In this document: piece by piece, positions 26,585 to 35,121 of the stretch
Layout: every line of letters starts with the position of its first letter
Position numbering within the stretch: position 1 is the stretch's first letter
Assembly: GCF_002008225.1 (NCBI RefSeq)
Contig: NZ_MRDH01000006.1
Location: 186,001 to 250,000, forward strand
DNA from: Agrobacterium salinitolerans
GTDB taxonomy: Bacteria > Pseudomonadota > Alphaproteobacteria > Rhizobiales > Rhizobiaceae
Reading direction: 5' to 3'
Length of the DNA stretch: 64,000 nucleotides
Translations under genes and position numbers: made by a program
Notes under the pieces: generated by a model
The model's input: the letters and a program-made list of their open reading frames with translations, nothing else
Told to the model about the DNA's origin: nothing
Databases searched by the model: none

Positions 26585-26834
26585 CGGCCGAACTTCCCGC
26601 GCCATTGTTCCGATCACAATGCAGTGCAGCATGATTTTTTGCTGCATCTGCTCTTGTTCATCTCCCGTTCATCTGGCACCCTGCGCAGCATGATTTGCTC
26701 AGGTCGTATTCAGCGGCCGTTCGGGCATGAAGCGCCGCTCGATGCGGCCTCGTCGATGCCAACCATTGGCCTTACGCTTTTACCGTGCCTGCCGGGTTCT
26801 CCCGGCGCGCCCTTAATTTGCCAGGGGACAAGAT

Positions 26835-27485
26835 ATGTCGCCAAGAATGGGTTTTACCCTCCTGTTGTCTCTTTTCACCGCCACTGGTACCGCGGCCCAT
26901 GCTGATGAGGCCGGGCTGATCTGGAAGCCGGTCAAGAATTCAGACCGTTCCTATACGGCGCGCATCGGCGCGAAGCTGCCGGTCGATACGCCGATCCGGG
27001 CGGGCCTCGAAATGGGCATGAGCGCGTCTAAGGGTGGGCAGCTGGTCGATACGCCGGTGCGGCTATGGGGCAATGTCACGCTGCTCGCCGAACAGTTGCC
27101 TGGCGTTTCCCTGGCCCGTGATGTCGGCGTCATTTTCAATGCGCTGACGGGTTCGAGCAGTATCTCCATGACCTCGCGGCAGAAACGTGTCGTCACGCCG
27201 GAGCTGGATATCGAGGCGAACCGCAATTTCACGGTCCGTTATGACGGCACGGCGCAGCAATGGAACGGGCTGGATGTGTCGCAGTCGCTGCGCCTGTCCC
27301 GGTCGGAAACCGGCACGGCCTTTGTGCTGACGGGGGCGAGCCGAAACAGTTTCAATGAGTTCAGCAGCGGCGTGGCGGTGGAGCAGAAGATTGGCGATCA
27401 CCTGACTGTGCGCGGCACGCTTGATCAGGGCTATGCGGATCATTTCCGGCCCGGCGTGAGTGCGCGGTATAGCATTCGGTGGTGA
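26835..27485 (+). CDS. Secreted protein, possibly an outer-membrane beta-barrel, function unknown
   Basis: A 216-residue protein with a signal peptide (MSPRMGFTLLLSLFTATGTA, likely cut after AHA at about residue 23). The mature part alternates polar and hydrophobic residues in 8-12 residue strands (for example TARIGAKLPVDTPIRAGLEMGM, FTVRYDGTAQQ, LTVRGTLDQGY) and ends ARYSIRW, with a C-terminal aromatic residue as in many outer-membrane barrels. A periplasmic all-beta protein is the alternative. A Shine-Dalgarno (AGGGGA) precedes the ATG. I recognise no named family. It converges with sthA, with a repeat element between. Confidence 0.65.
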   Translation: MSPRMGFTLLLSLFTATGTAAHADEAGLIWKPVKNSDRSYTARIGAKLPVDTPIRAGLEMGMSASKGGQLVDTPVRLWGNVTLLAEQLPGVSLARDVGVIFNALTGSSSISMTSRQKRVVTPELDIEANRNFTVRYDGTAQQWNGLDVSQSLRLSRSETGTAFVLTGASRNSFNEFSSGVAVEQKIGDHLTVRGTLDQGYADHFRPGVSARYSIRW

Positions 27486-27546
27486 GGGTATGCGTGACCT
27501 GTCGTCTAAGCAATGCGTACGACCGGCATTCTCGCTCGATACGCGG

Positions 27547-27632
27547 CGTCATCCTTGGGCTTGTCCCAAGGTTCTAATCACGTCTCATAAACCGAGACGT
27601 TGCAGATGCTCGGGACAGGCCCGAGCATGACG
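27547..27632. repeat. Palindromic intergenic repeat, family A, diverged copy 3
   Basis: Same layout as the copies at 11437 and 13844, but the two arms have diverged from one another: the left half contains CCTTGGGCTTGTCCCAAGG and the right half GCTCGGGACAGGCCCGAGC. Each half is still a perfect small hairpin although left and right no longer pair fully. It lies between the convergent gene at 26835-27485 and sthA. Confidence 0.85.
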
Positions 27633-27684
27633 GCAGGAGATGTTTTCGAACATTGCAGATTATCTCCTTACCCGCGACAAAGCC

Positions 27685-29088
27685 TCAATCCTTCTTGATC
27701 TCACCCATCCGGTTCCAAGCATCCAGCCCGGCGATCTTGTAAGCTTCCGCAAGTGTGGGATAGTTGAAGGTATTCTCGACGAAATATTCCACCGTGCCCT
27801 TGAGGTTCAGCACCGCCTGGCCGATATGCACCAGTTCGGTCGCACCTTCGCCGACGATGTGGACGCCGAGCAGGCGGCGGGTTTTCAGAGAGAAGATCAT
27901 CTTCAAGAGCCCGCTGTCGAGGCCCATGATGTGGCCGCGTGAGGTTTCGCGGAAATGGGCGATGCCGCATTCATAGGGAATGTTGCGTTCGATGACTTCC
28001 TCTTCCGTCAGGCCGCAGGTTGAGATCTCAGGCACGGCATAGATGCCATAGGGGAAGAATTGCGGCGGCTCACCGGCCGGTGCGCCGACGGCATGGCGGG
28101 CGGCGATGCGGCCCTGTTCCATCGACGTGGAGGCAAGGCTCGGGAAACCGATGATATCGCCGGCAGCATAGATGTTCGGCACAGAGGTCTGGAAGGTCTC
28201 GGGATCGACTTTAAGGCGGCCACGGCTATCGGCCTCCAGCCCGCAGGCGGAAAGATTGAGCGTATCGGTGGCGCCGACGCGACCGGCGGCGAAGAGGACG
28301 GTCTCGGCCTTCAGCACGCGACCGTTGCCGAGCGAGACAAGGCATTTGCCGCTCTCGTCGCGTTCCACCTTTTCCGCCTTCTGGCCGAAGATCAGCTTCA
28401 TGTTGCGGTCGCGCAGCTGATAGGTGAAATCCTCGACGATTTCCTTGTCGATGAATTCCAGCATGGTCTCGCGCGGTTCCACCACAGTTACCTGCGTGTC
28501 GAGCGCGCTGAAGATGGTGGCATATTCGATGCCGATGACGCCAGCGCCAACGACGATCATGGAGCGCGGCAGTTCCTTGATTTCCAGAATCTCGTCCGAA
28601 TCGAGCACCGCTTCGCCATCGAAGGGAATATGCGGCGGCCTGTAGGGGCGGGTGCCGATGGTCAGCAGGATGGAGGTGGCGGTGACAGTCATGATCTCGC
28701 CGTCGCTCTTCACCACCTTCATTGTGTTGGCGTCGATGAAGCTTGCCGTGCCGCGAATGTGCTGCACGCGGTTGCGGGAGAACTGGTGTTCCAGCACTTC
28801 CACCTCGTGATCCAGCGTGATGAGGAGGCGACGGCGCAGGTCTTCCGCATCGATCTCCTGCTTGACGCGATAGGCGCGACCGTAAAATCCGCGCTCGCGC
28901 CAGCCGGTGAGGTTGAGCGCGGTTTCGCGCAGGGTTTTGGAAGGAATGGTGCCGGTATGCACCGAAACGCCGCCAACGCGGCTGCCCTTCTCAATGACCA
29001 GAACCCTCTTTTCGAGCTTGGCGGCCTGAATGGCGGCCCGTCTACCCGCCGGACCGCTGCCGACAACAATCAGATCGAACTGGTGCAT
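27685..29088 (-). CDS. sthA: Soluble pyridine nucleotide transhydrogenase SthA
   Basis: A 467-residue flavoprotein of the dihydrolipoamide dehydrogenase family. FAD motif VVGSGPAGRRAAIQAAKL at the N-terminus, NAD(P) motif VVGAGVIGIEYATIFSAL, and YAAGDIIGFPSLASTSMEQGR. The redox-active disulfide of Lpd-type enzymes is absent: the expected CxxxxC region reads VSVHTGTIPSKTLRE, with no Cys, as in E. coli SthA, which reoxidises NADPH with NAD+. The start at 29088 (MHQFDLIVVGSG) is favoured; a much longer upstream reading is not protein-like. It acts in the cytosol to balance NADPH and NADH. Confidence 0.94.
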   Translation of the reverse strand: MHQFDLIVVGSGPAGRRAAIQAAKLEKRVLVIEKGSRVGGVSVHTGTIPSKTLRETALNLTGWRERGFYGRAYRVKQEIDAEDLRRRLLITLDHEVEVLEHQFSRNRVQHIRGTASFIDANTMKVVKSDGEIMTVTATSILLTIGTRPYRPPHIPFDGEAVLDSDEILEIKELPRSMIVVGAGVIGIEYATIFSALDTQVTVVEPRETMLEFIDKEIVEDFTYQLRDRNMKLIFGQKAEKVERDESGKCLVSLGNGRVLKAETVLFAAGRVGATDTLNLSACGLEADSRGRLKVDPETFQTSVPNIYAAGDIIGFPSLASTSMEQGRIAARHAVGAPAGEPPQFFPYGIYAVPEISTCGLTEEEVIERNIPYECGIAHFRETSRGHIMGLDSGLLKMIFSLKTRRLLGVHIVGEGATELVHIGQAVLNLKGTVEYFVENTFNYPTLAEAYKIAGLDAWNRMGEIKKD

Positions 29089-29309
29089 GAAAAACCCCGG
29101 AACAGAATATTGCGATGACCGGATGTCGCATCCGGCGTGGCGTCGCCGCGAAATGGTCGTGATGCCATTTTGACGATGGGGAGTGATTCCCGCATCAGCC
29201 TTGCCCGCTAGAGTGCAATGCAACAAACGCCTGCGTCAATCTGTAGCGTAAGAATCTGACGGATTCGTAACTGGGGGTGGATTTTCGGGAGATCGAGGGT
29301 GGGTGTGGC

Positions 29310-29469
29310 TTACCCCCCTCTGCCCTGCCGGGCATCTCCCCCTCAAGGGGGGAGATCAGCAGGAGGCCCTTTTGTCGCTTCATCCTCAAACGTTGAGAGG
29401 GGCGAAACCTCGCTGCAGATCGATCTCCCCCCTTGAGGGGGAGATGCCCGGCAGGGCAGAGGGGGGTAA
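29310..29469. repeat. Perfect 48-bp inverted repeat
   Basis: Arms 29310-29357 and 29422-29469 are exact reverse complements of one another over 48 bp, around a 64-base loop. The arm starts TTACCCCCCTCTGCCCTGCC and contains an inner hairpin (ATCTCCCCC/GGGGGGAGAT). It differs from families A and B in sequence, but resembles them in design. It occupies the 730-bp gap between sthA and the DUF1003 gene. Confidence 0.92.
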
Positions 29470-29816
29470 AGCCCCGCGCACTTCCTGAAGACGCCCCAAA
29501 AAAACCAACACCTTCATCCCGCACGGCGCTGCCATGCGGGGTATGGATGGAGAGCACCGGGCGATCCCCGGCTGCGCTTCATGTGAGGTTGGGGTTTGTC
29601 GGATGCGTTGCGCAGCCGGGTCTTTCACCATGCCGTATCTCGCAAGGGCCGTGCACGGCGGCCTTGCGAAATGGTCCTTTCCACGAACGTTGCCAGCGTT
29701 CCACCACCAGGACCGTCCTTCGGTTTGCGCCACGTCTGGCACTCACCCGGCAGGACTGCGTTCACTTTAACAGCGGGTCGCGGGGCGGGGAAAAGCGGGG
29801 ATGAATTTTTTCGGCG
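29470..29816. other. Gene-free region beside the 48-bp inverted repeat
   Basis: About 350 bp with only low-quality open frames on both strands. It contains a near-palindrome at 29641-29668 (CGCAAGGGCC...GGCCTTGCG). It may be the remainder of a larger composite repeat that includes the inverted repeat to its left; I cannot confirm this from one copy. Confidence 0.35.
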
Positions 29817-30350
29817 TCAGTCTTCCTTGCGAGCGACATGGCGGTGAAGCGCTGCAAGGTCCTGGCGCAGTGCCGCCAGTTCGGCCAGCACCTTCACGTC
29901 GATCTTTTCATGCAGGGACAGAACCTCAAGCTCGGCCTTCAGGTTCACCTCGTAGTCCTTGGCGGCCTCGAAACGGTCGCGGGCGGCCTGGCGGTTCTGC
30001 GACATCATGATGATCGGCGCCTGGATGGCGGCCAGCATGGAGAGAAGCAGATTGAGGAAAATGAAGGGGTAGGGGTCGAAAGCGCGGGTGGTCAGCACGA
30101 TGGTGTTGATGATGGCCCAGAAGATCAGGAAAAAACAGAAGCTGAGAATGAAACCCCATGAGCCGCCGACCTTGGCGATATTGTCCGCCAGCCTGTCACC
30201 GACACTGGCCCCGGCGGAAAATTCCGCATTGGTGTCGCTCGAAACCAGCTTCTTCTGGTGCGACAGTTCCAGGATGCGCCGTTCCACCTCGCCGATTTCA
30301 CGGGAGGAGCGCTTGAAATGCGAAATGATATAGTCGGAGATATCTGACAC
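29817..30350 (-). CDS. DUF1003 membrane protein
   Basis: A 177-residue protein. The first 65 residues are hydrophilic, followed by two membrane helices (about 67-90, WGFILSFCFFLIFWAIINTI; and about 99-118, FIFLNLLLSMLAAIQAPIIM) and a C-terminal cytosolic helix of about 55 residues with coiled-coil character (AARDRFEAAKDYEVNLKAEL). The block DPYPFIFLNLLLSMLAAIQAPIIMMSQNRQ is the DUF1003 signature. Function of the family is unknown. It lies downstream of the LtaS-like gene on the same strand, separated by 114 bases. Confidence 0.9.
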   Translation of the reverse strand: MSDISDYIISHFKRSSREIGEVERRILELSHQKKLVSSDTNAEFSAGASVGDRLADNIAKVGGSWGFILSFCFFLIFWAIINTIVLTTRAFDPYPFIFLNLLLSMLAAIQAPIIMMSQNRQAARDRFEAAKDYEVNLKAELEVLSLHEKIDVKVLAELAALRQDLAALHRHVARKED

Positions 30351-30464
30351 GGTGTGTCTCCGGTTCTGATGAGGCCTGAACGTTTTGCGAGATAAACCCG
30401 CATGGCGGTGGAATTCAAACGATTTCCACCGCCATGCGGTTCAGGCGTCCCTCGCCGAAAACCA

Positions 30465-32405
30465 TCAGACCGATGGCGCCCCCTCGTGCAGCCAGTTGAA
30501 ACCGGGGAAGAAGCGTTCGCGGCCATATTGCTGGCCGAACATCATGTCGAATTGCAGCATCCTGTAATCGCGCACCACCTCGGGAACGGCGTTCGCGGCA
30601 ATCGACCAGTCGGGCTGGGCCTTGCCGTCGGCCGTCACCAGCATGTGCCGGTCGACGACGGAAAAGGCTTGCTGAACCTCGCCGAGCATGCCGGTATAGA
30701 AGGGATCGGAGAAGCCCGCCGTCTTCAGCACATGATAGGGCAAAAGCGCCGGGCTGATGGTGCCGATATTCTTGCGCACGCCCTTCTTTGAGGACCAGAC
30801 GACGAGCGGTGTCTCGTGTTCCTTTTTCATCACCTCCAGCGGCGCGCGGCGGCTTGCCACCATGCCCGGCATGTAACCGCTTTCGACAAAGGTCTGGCCG
30901 AGCGGCGGCAGGTGATCGCCGAAGAGGACGATAATGGTTTCCCGGTCGCGCTTCTTCGCCCAGCGCATCAGTTTCAGCAGCGCTTCATCAGCTTCCGCCA
31001 CCCCTTGAGAATAGGTGGCGAGCGCCTGCGAGGCCGAGGCGGAGAGGTCGCCTTCGACGCCAATCGTGTTTTTTGCGTAACGGGTCACCTCATAGGGACC
31101 ATGTCCCTGAAGGGTGACGGCGAAGAGGAAGAGCGGGTTCTGCGCCTTTTCGGCCGTCGCCATGATCTCGTCCATCAGCGCATCGTCGGAGGCAAAGTTG
31201 CCGCGTTTTTCCATGGCCGGCAGCGTCTCTTCGGAGCGGAATTCCTCGAAGCCGAAATTCGCATAGACCTGCTTGCGGTTCCAGAACCATTCCTGGAAGG
31301 GATGCATGGCGATGGCGGAATAACCTTCGCCACGGAAGAAGCTGGCGAGCGAGGGCACCGGGCGGCGGATATATTGCTGATAGGGAATGCTGCCATAGGG
31401 CAGGAAGGCGTTGGAGAAGCCGGTCAGCGCCTCGAATTCCACATTCGCCGTCATGCCGCCGAACTCCGGGGAAAAGACATTGCCGGACCGTTTGGCGCGG
31501 ATCGTCGGCATGGGATCGTCGGAGAGCTTCACATTTTCCAGCCGCTTCGGATCCCACAGCGATTCGCTCATCAGCATGATGACATCGGGGTAATCGCCCT
31601 TGTTGGCGGCGAAGGCGGCGGGCTTGGATGTCAGGTCGGCGATGGCATTTTCGCCATACCCCTGCGGCGCTGCGACATTGGCCATCGGAATATTGAAGGC
31701 GAAGGCCATCAGGAAGCCGTTATGGCGGTAATTTTCCTGCTGATCCCACATCATGGGAATGATGTTGAGGCGATCGCGCACCCAGGAATAATGCGAATAG
31801 TCCATAAGCGAGGCAAGACCGGCGAGAAGCGGCAGCGCCAGCGCGAGACCAGCGGCGCGTTCGCGCCAGCTCAGGCCCGGTGAGTGGCGGCGCGCCAGCA
31901 GCCAGAGGCCCGTAAGTGCCGCAATCGTGGCAAAGATGCCGAGGGCGACGAGGGCTGCCGTCATCGGCTGAGCCCTCAGCATGGTCGGCAGAAGCTCGAG
32001 GATCTGGCGGCCGAATAAGAGGTCGGATGGATAAAGAGGATCGGAGAGATAGGTCTGCTTCTGCGCCGAAATCAGCCCCGTCAGCGCGCAGAGCGGCGCA
32101 AGCGCGATCAGCGACAGGTAACGCCTGCCAAGAAGTGCATCCAGTGCCACGAGGAGGGCGAGCACGGCGGCAATGGTGGTCATTCCGGGGCGGGCGGAGG
32201 AGGTGAGGAAAACGCCGACATCGGTGAGCGAGCCCCGCGCGATCCACTCCAGCGCCACGACCAGCACGACGGACGCGACCGTCAGATTGGCAAGCGTATA
32301 GGCCGTGCCCGAAAGCCTGGAAAGGCTCCTTGTCCATGCAGGCGAAAAGACGAAACCAGCCTTTTCGGAAGCCGTTGTTTTTGGCGCCGAATGTTTCAAA
32401 CCCAT
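30465..32405 (-). CDS. LtaS/OpgB-like phosphoglycerol transferase (sulfatase fold)
   Basis: A 646-residue protein: about five N-terminal membrane helices (within residues 30-210) and a large periplasmic alkaline-phosphatase-type domain. Catalytic-domain motifs: VIMLMSESLWDP (metal-binding Glu), GMTANVEFEALTGF (the Thr is the expected nucleophile), and VLFGDHLPPLG (metal-binding Asp/His). Enzymes of this family move phosphoglycerol from phosphatidylglycerol to glucans or polymers; in rhizobia CgmB decorates cyclic beta-glucans this way, which makes that a reasonable but unproven role here. The gene diverges from nadE, and a PhoB-box-like triplet lies in the shared leader about 50 bases upstream of its start. 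Confidence 0.88.
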   Translation of the reverse strand: MGLKHSAPKTTASEKAGFVFSPAWTRSLSRLSGTAYTLANLTVASVVLVVALEWIARGSLTDVGVFLTSSARPGMTTIAAVLALLVALDALLGRRYLSLIALAPLCALTGLISAQKQTYLSDPLYPSDLLFGRQILELLPTMLRAQPMTAALVALGIFATIAALTGLWLLARRHSPGLSWRERAAGLALALPLLAGLASLMDYSHYSWVRDRLNIIPMMWDQQENYRHNGFLMAFAFNIPMANVAAPQGYGENAIADLTSKPAAFAANKGDYPDVIMLMSESLWDPKRLENVKLSDDPMPTIRAKRSGNVFSPEFGGMTANVEFEALTGFSNAFLPYGSIPYQQYIRRPVPSLASFFRGEGYSAIAMHPFQEWFWNRKQVYANFGFEEFRSEETLPAMEKRGNFASDDALMDEIMATAEKAQNPLFLFAVTLQGHGPYEVTRYAKNTIGVEGDLSASASQALATYSQGVAEADEALLKLMRWAKKRDRETIIVLFGDHLPPLGQTFVESGYMPGMVASRRAPLEVMKKEHETPLVVWSSKKGVRKNIGTISPALLPYHVLKTAGFSDPFYTGMLGEVQQAFSVVDRHMLVTADGKAQPDWSIAANAVPEVVRDYRMLQFDMMFGQQYGRERFFPGFNWLHEGAPSV

Positions 32406-32451
32406 ACTCCGGTATTGCAGGCGGCACGACCAATCCGGGGAGGTGAATCGG

Positions 32452-32480
32452 GTGTCGCAAAAGTGTCATGTAACTGTCAC
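32452..32480 (+). promoter_or_regulatory. PhoB box-like triple repeat between the LtaS-like gene and nadE
   Basis: Three 7-bp half-sites at exact 11-bp spacing: GTGTCGC (32452-32458), AAAA, GTGTCAT (32463-32469), GTAA, CTGTCAC (32474-32480). This is the Pho-box design, CTGTCAT direct repeats with 4-bp AT-rich spacers. Orientation points toward nadE (start 147 bp downstream), while the site sits 47-75 bp upstream of the LtaS-like start codon on the other strand, where it could act as activator or repressor site. Confidence 0.6.
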
Positions 32481-32627
32481 ATAAGCGCGATGAACGCGAC
32501 ATGAACTTTGAAGAGTCTGGCCGGTGCGGCGATAACCTTAGCGTGAAGGCACGCGGCCGAAGCGTAACGGGCGCCGCCATGCAATTGCCGCGTTGCGGAG
32601 CGGCCACGGGCGCGGTATTGAAAAGCC

Positions 32628-34307
32628 ATGAGCGACAGACACGATATAGAGAACCATCTCCGGATTGCCGTCGGGCAGTTCAATCCCACCGTTGGCGACG
32701 TGGCGGGCAATCTCGCCAAGGCGCGCGAGGCAAGGGCCGATGCGGCGACGCAGGGCGCCGATCTTCTGCTCCTGACGGAGCTATTCATATCCGGCTATCC
32801 GCCGGAAGACTTGGTGCTGAAGCCGGCTTTCCTGAAAGCCTGCCTGAAAGCGGTGGAAGAGCTGGCGGCGGAGACCGCCGATGGCGGACCGGGCGTGGTC
32901 ATCGGCTTTCCCCGACAGGGCGAGACGGGCCGGCACAATTCCGTGGCGCTGCTGGATGGCGGCAAGATCGTTGCGCTGCGCGACAAGATCGACCTGCCGA
33001 ATTACGGCGAATTCGACGAGAAGCGGGTTTTCTCTGAAGGGTCGATTTCCGGGCCTTATAATTTCCGTGGCGTGCGGATCGGCATTCCGATCTGCGAGGA
33101 AATCTGGAACGATATGGGTGTCTGCGAAACACTCGCCGAAAGCGGGGCGGAAATCCTGCTGGTGCCGAACGGTTCGCCCTATTATCGCGGCAAGCTGGAT
33201 GTGCGCCATCAGGTGGCGCTGCGGCAGGTTATCGAAAGCGGTCTGCCTCTCGTCTTCGCCAACCAGTTGGGCGGGCAGGACGAGCTGGTGTTCGACGGTG
33301 CGAGTTTCGCCTTTAATGCCGACAAGACGCTTGCCTTCCAGATGAGCCAGTTCGAGGCCACGCTTGCGGTCACCGACTGGAAGCGTACTGCTGACGGCTG
33401 GCGCTGCGAGAGCGGTCCATTCTCGAAAATCCCTGAAGGCGAGGAGGCGGATTACCGCGCCTGCATGCTGGGTTTCCGTGACTACGTCAACAAGAACGGC
33501 TTCAAGAGCGTGGTTCTGGGCCTTTCCGGCGGCATCGATTCGGCGATCTGCGCCGCCCTTGCCGTCGATGCGCTGGGCGAGGAGCGGGTGCGCTGCATCA
33601 TGCTGCCTTACCGTTATACCTCGGAAGAATCGCTGAAGGACGCCGCCGATTGCGCGAAAGCGCTCGGCTGCCGTTACGATATCGTGCCGATCGTCGAGCC
33701 GGTCGAGGGTTTCCTGTCGGCGCTTTCCGAACTCTTTGAGGGTACGGAAGAGGGCATTACCGAAGAAAACCTGCAGAGCCGCACACGCGGCACCATTTTG
33801 ATGGCCGTTTCGAACAAGTTCGGCTCGATGGTGGTGACGACGGGCAACAAGTCTGAGATGTCGGTGGGTTACGCCACGCTTTACGGCGACATGAATGGCG
33901 GTTTCAACCCCATCAAGGACCTCTACAAGATGCAGGTCTACGCCATTTCCAGCTGGCGCAATGCCCATGTGCCGCCGGGCGCTCTAGGCCCTTCCGGCGA
34001 GGTGATCCCCGCCAATATCCTTTCCAAGGCGCCCTCGGCCGAATTGCGCCCCAACCAGACCGACCAGGATTCGCTGCCGCCCTATCCGGTGCTGGATGAC
34101 ATTCTGGAATGCCTTGTGGAGAAGGAAATGTCGGTCGAGGAAATCCTGGCGCGCGGGCATGATATTGCGACCGTGCACCGGGTGGAGCATCTGCTTTACC
34201 TCGCCGAATACAAGCGCCGGCAATCGGCCCCGGGTGTGAAGATTACCAAGAAGAATTTTGGGCGTGACCGGCGTTATCCGATTACCAACCGTTTCCGGGA
34301 TCGGTAG
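32628..34307 (+). CDS. nadE: Glutamine-dependent NAD+ synthetase NadE
   Basis: A 559-residue two-domain enzyme. The N-terminal nitrilase-like glutaminase domain has the catalytic triad Glu in LLLTELFISGYPPEDL, Lys in ALRDKIDLPNYGEFDEKRVF and Cys in IGIPICEEIWND. The C-terminal synthetase domain (from about residue 280) has the ATP-pyrophosphatase loop LGLSGGIDSAICAALAVDALG and the TTGNKSEMSVGYATLYGDM block. It makes NAD+ from nicotinic acid adenine dinucleotide with glutamine as nitrogen source. The length fits the short bacterial glutamine-dependent type. The leader holds a PhoB-box-like site, suggesting phosphate control, which would be unusual for this gene. Confidence 0.97.
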   Translation: MSDRHDIENHLRIAVGQFNPTVGDVAGNLAKAREARADAATQGADLLLLTELFISGYPPEDLVLKPAFLKACLKAVEELAAETADGGPGVVIGFPRQGETGRHNSVALLDGGKIVALRDKIDLPNYGEFDEKRVFSEGSISGPYNFRGVRIGIPICEEIWNDMGVCETLAESGAEILLVPNGSPYYRGKLDVRHQVALRQVIESGLPLVFANQLGGQDELVFDGASFAFNADKTLAFQMSQFEATLAVTDWKRTADGWRCESGPFSKIPEGEEADYRACMLGFRDYVNKNGFKSVVLGLSGGIDSAICAALAVDALGEERVRCIMLPYRYTSEESLKDAADCAKALGCRYDIVPIVEPVEGFLSALSELFEGTEEGITEENLQSRTRGTILMAVSNKFGSMVVTTGNKSEMSVGYATLYGDMNGGFNPIKDLYKMQVYAISSWRNAHVPPGALGPSGEVIPANILSKAPSAELRPNQTDQDSLPPYPVLDDILECLVEKEMSVEEILARGHDIATVHRVEHLLYLAEYKRRQSAPGVKITKKNFGRDRRYPITNRFRDR

Positions 34308-34343
34308 TCGAAGGGGCGATGCGGGTAGGTTCGGCGGTGCCAC

Positions 34344-34474
34344 CTGTTTCTTCTCCCCGCGGGGGAGAAGGTGGCCCTAAGGGTCGGATGAGGGGGCAAC
34401 CCCTCCGTATATATTGACGCTCGCCCCCTCATCCCGCTGCCGCGGACTTCTCCCCGGCGGGGAGAAGAAACAAG
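34344..34474. repeat. Large palindromic intergenic repeat, family B, copy 2
   Basis: About 131 bp, in the opposite orientation to the copy at 22342-22468 (left inner segment GTGGCCCTAAGGGTCGGATG, right inner segment CATCCCGCTGCCGCGGAC). It lies between convergent nadE and the VOC gene. The centre (CCCTCCGTATATATTGACGC) is not shared with the other copies. Confidence 0.9.
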
Positions 34475-34551
34475 TGGTATGCGCTCGGCCCAGAATAAGC
34501 CTACGTATCTGAACAGACGGCGCGGAGAAAACCCCGCGCCGCCCGATCACT

Positions 34552-34929
34552 TCAAATAACCTGCCCCACATCGATGCGGTTGCCGTCAGGATCTTCAAAG
34601 ACAAAGGCCCGGAGCCCATAATCCTTGTCCTGCAGGCCCTTGATAATGCGCAAGCCCTGGCTCTTGCAGAGCGCATGCAGCGCGTCCACATCGCTCACCA
34701 TCATATGCGCCACATTGAAGGGTGCCGCTTTGTGGGTGGGCTGCAATGTCAGGTGCAGCTCGGTATTGCCCTGTTTGAGGATCATGAAGCCGACAGGGTT
34801 GCCGTTTTCGAAGGTCTTTTCGAAGCCGAGCACGCCAACGTAAAAATCATGGGCCTTTTCGATGTTTTTGACAGGGAGCATTGCGGCGATCCGGCCGAAG
34901 CGGATGCTGTGATCGGCGATGGAATTCAT
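34552..34929 (-). CDS. VOC-family (glyoxalase/bleomycin-resistance-like) protein
   Basis: A 125-residue single-domain protein with two beta-alpha-beta-beta-beta units: MLPVKNIEKAHDFYVGVLGF at the start of the first, VAHMMVSDVDALHALCKSQG at the start of the second, and a C-terminal FEDPDGNRIDVGQ. The final PDGNRID carries the position where glyoxalase-like enzymes have a metal-binding Glu; here it is Asp. Members include metal-dependent dioxygenases, epimerases and antibiotic-binding proteins, so the role cannot be assigned. It likely works as a dimer in the cytosol. It converges with nadE across a family B repeat. Confidence 0.85.
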   Translation of the reverse strand: MNSIADHSIRFGRIAAMLPVKNIEKAHDFYVGVLGFEKTFENGNPVGFMILKQGNTELHLTLQPTHKAAPFNVAHMMVSDVDALHALCKSQGLRIIKGLQDKDYGLRAFVFEDPDGNRIDVGQVI

Positions 34930-35121
34930 CGCGGAACCTCGGATCTGGGAGAAACGGGGAGGGCCACGGACGGTGCCGGAGCGCTGGCGTTTTTTCCGGT
35001 TTGAATTTGCAGGACGGTGCCTGCCGCCCTAGGATCATAATCAAGGCCATGGTGGATGCAAACGGAATGTCTGCGTCACCAAGCGTTTTGAATAAGAACA
35101 GGGACATGCCCGGGAGGCAGA

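Noticed and set aside
29386-29742. A 118-codon frame next to the 48-bp inverted repeat
   Set aside because: It runs through one arm of the inverted repeat and lacks a domain or a credible start; more likely part of repeat DNA.
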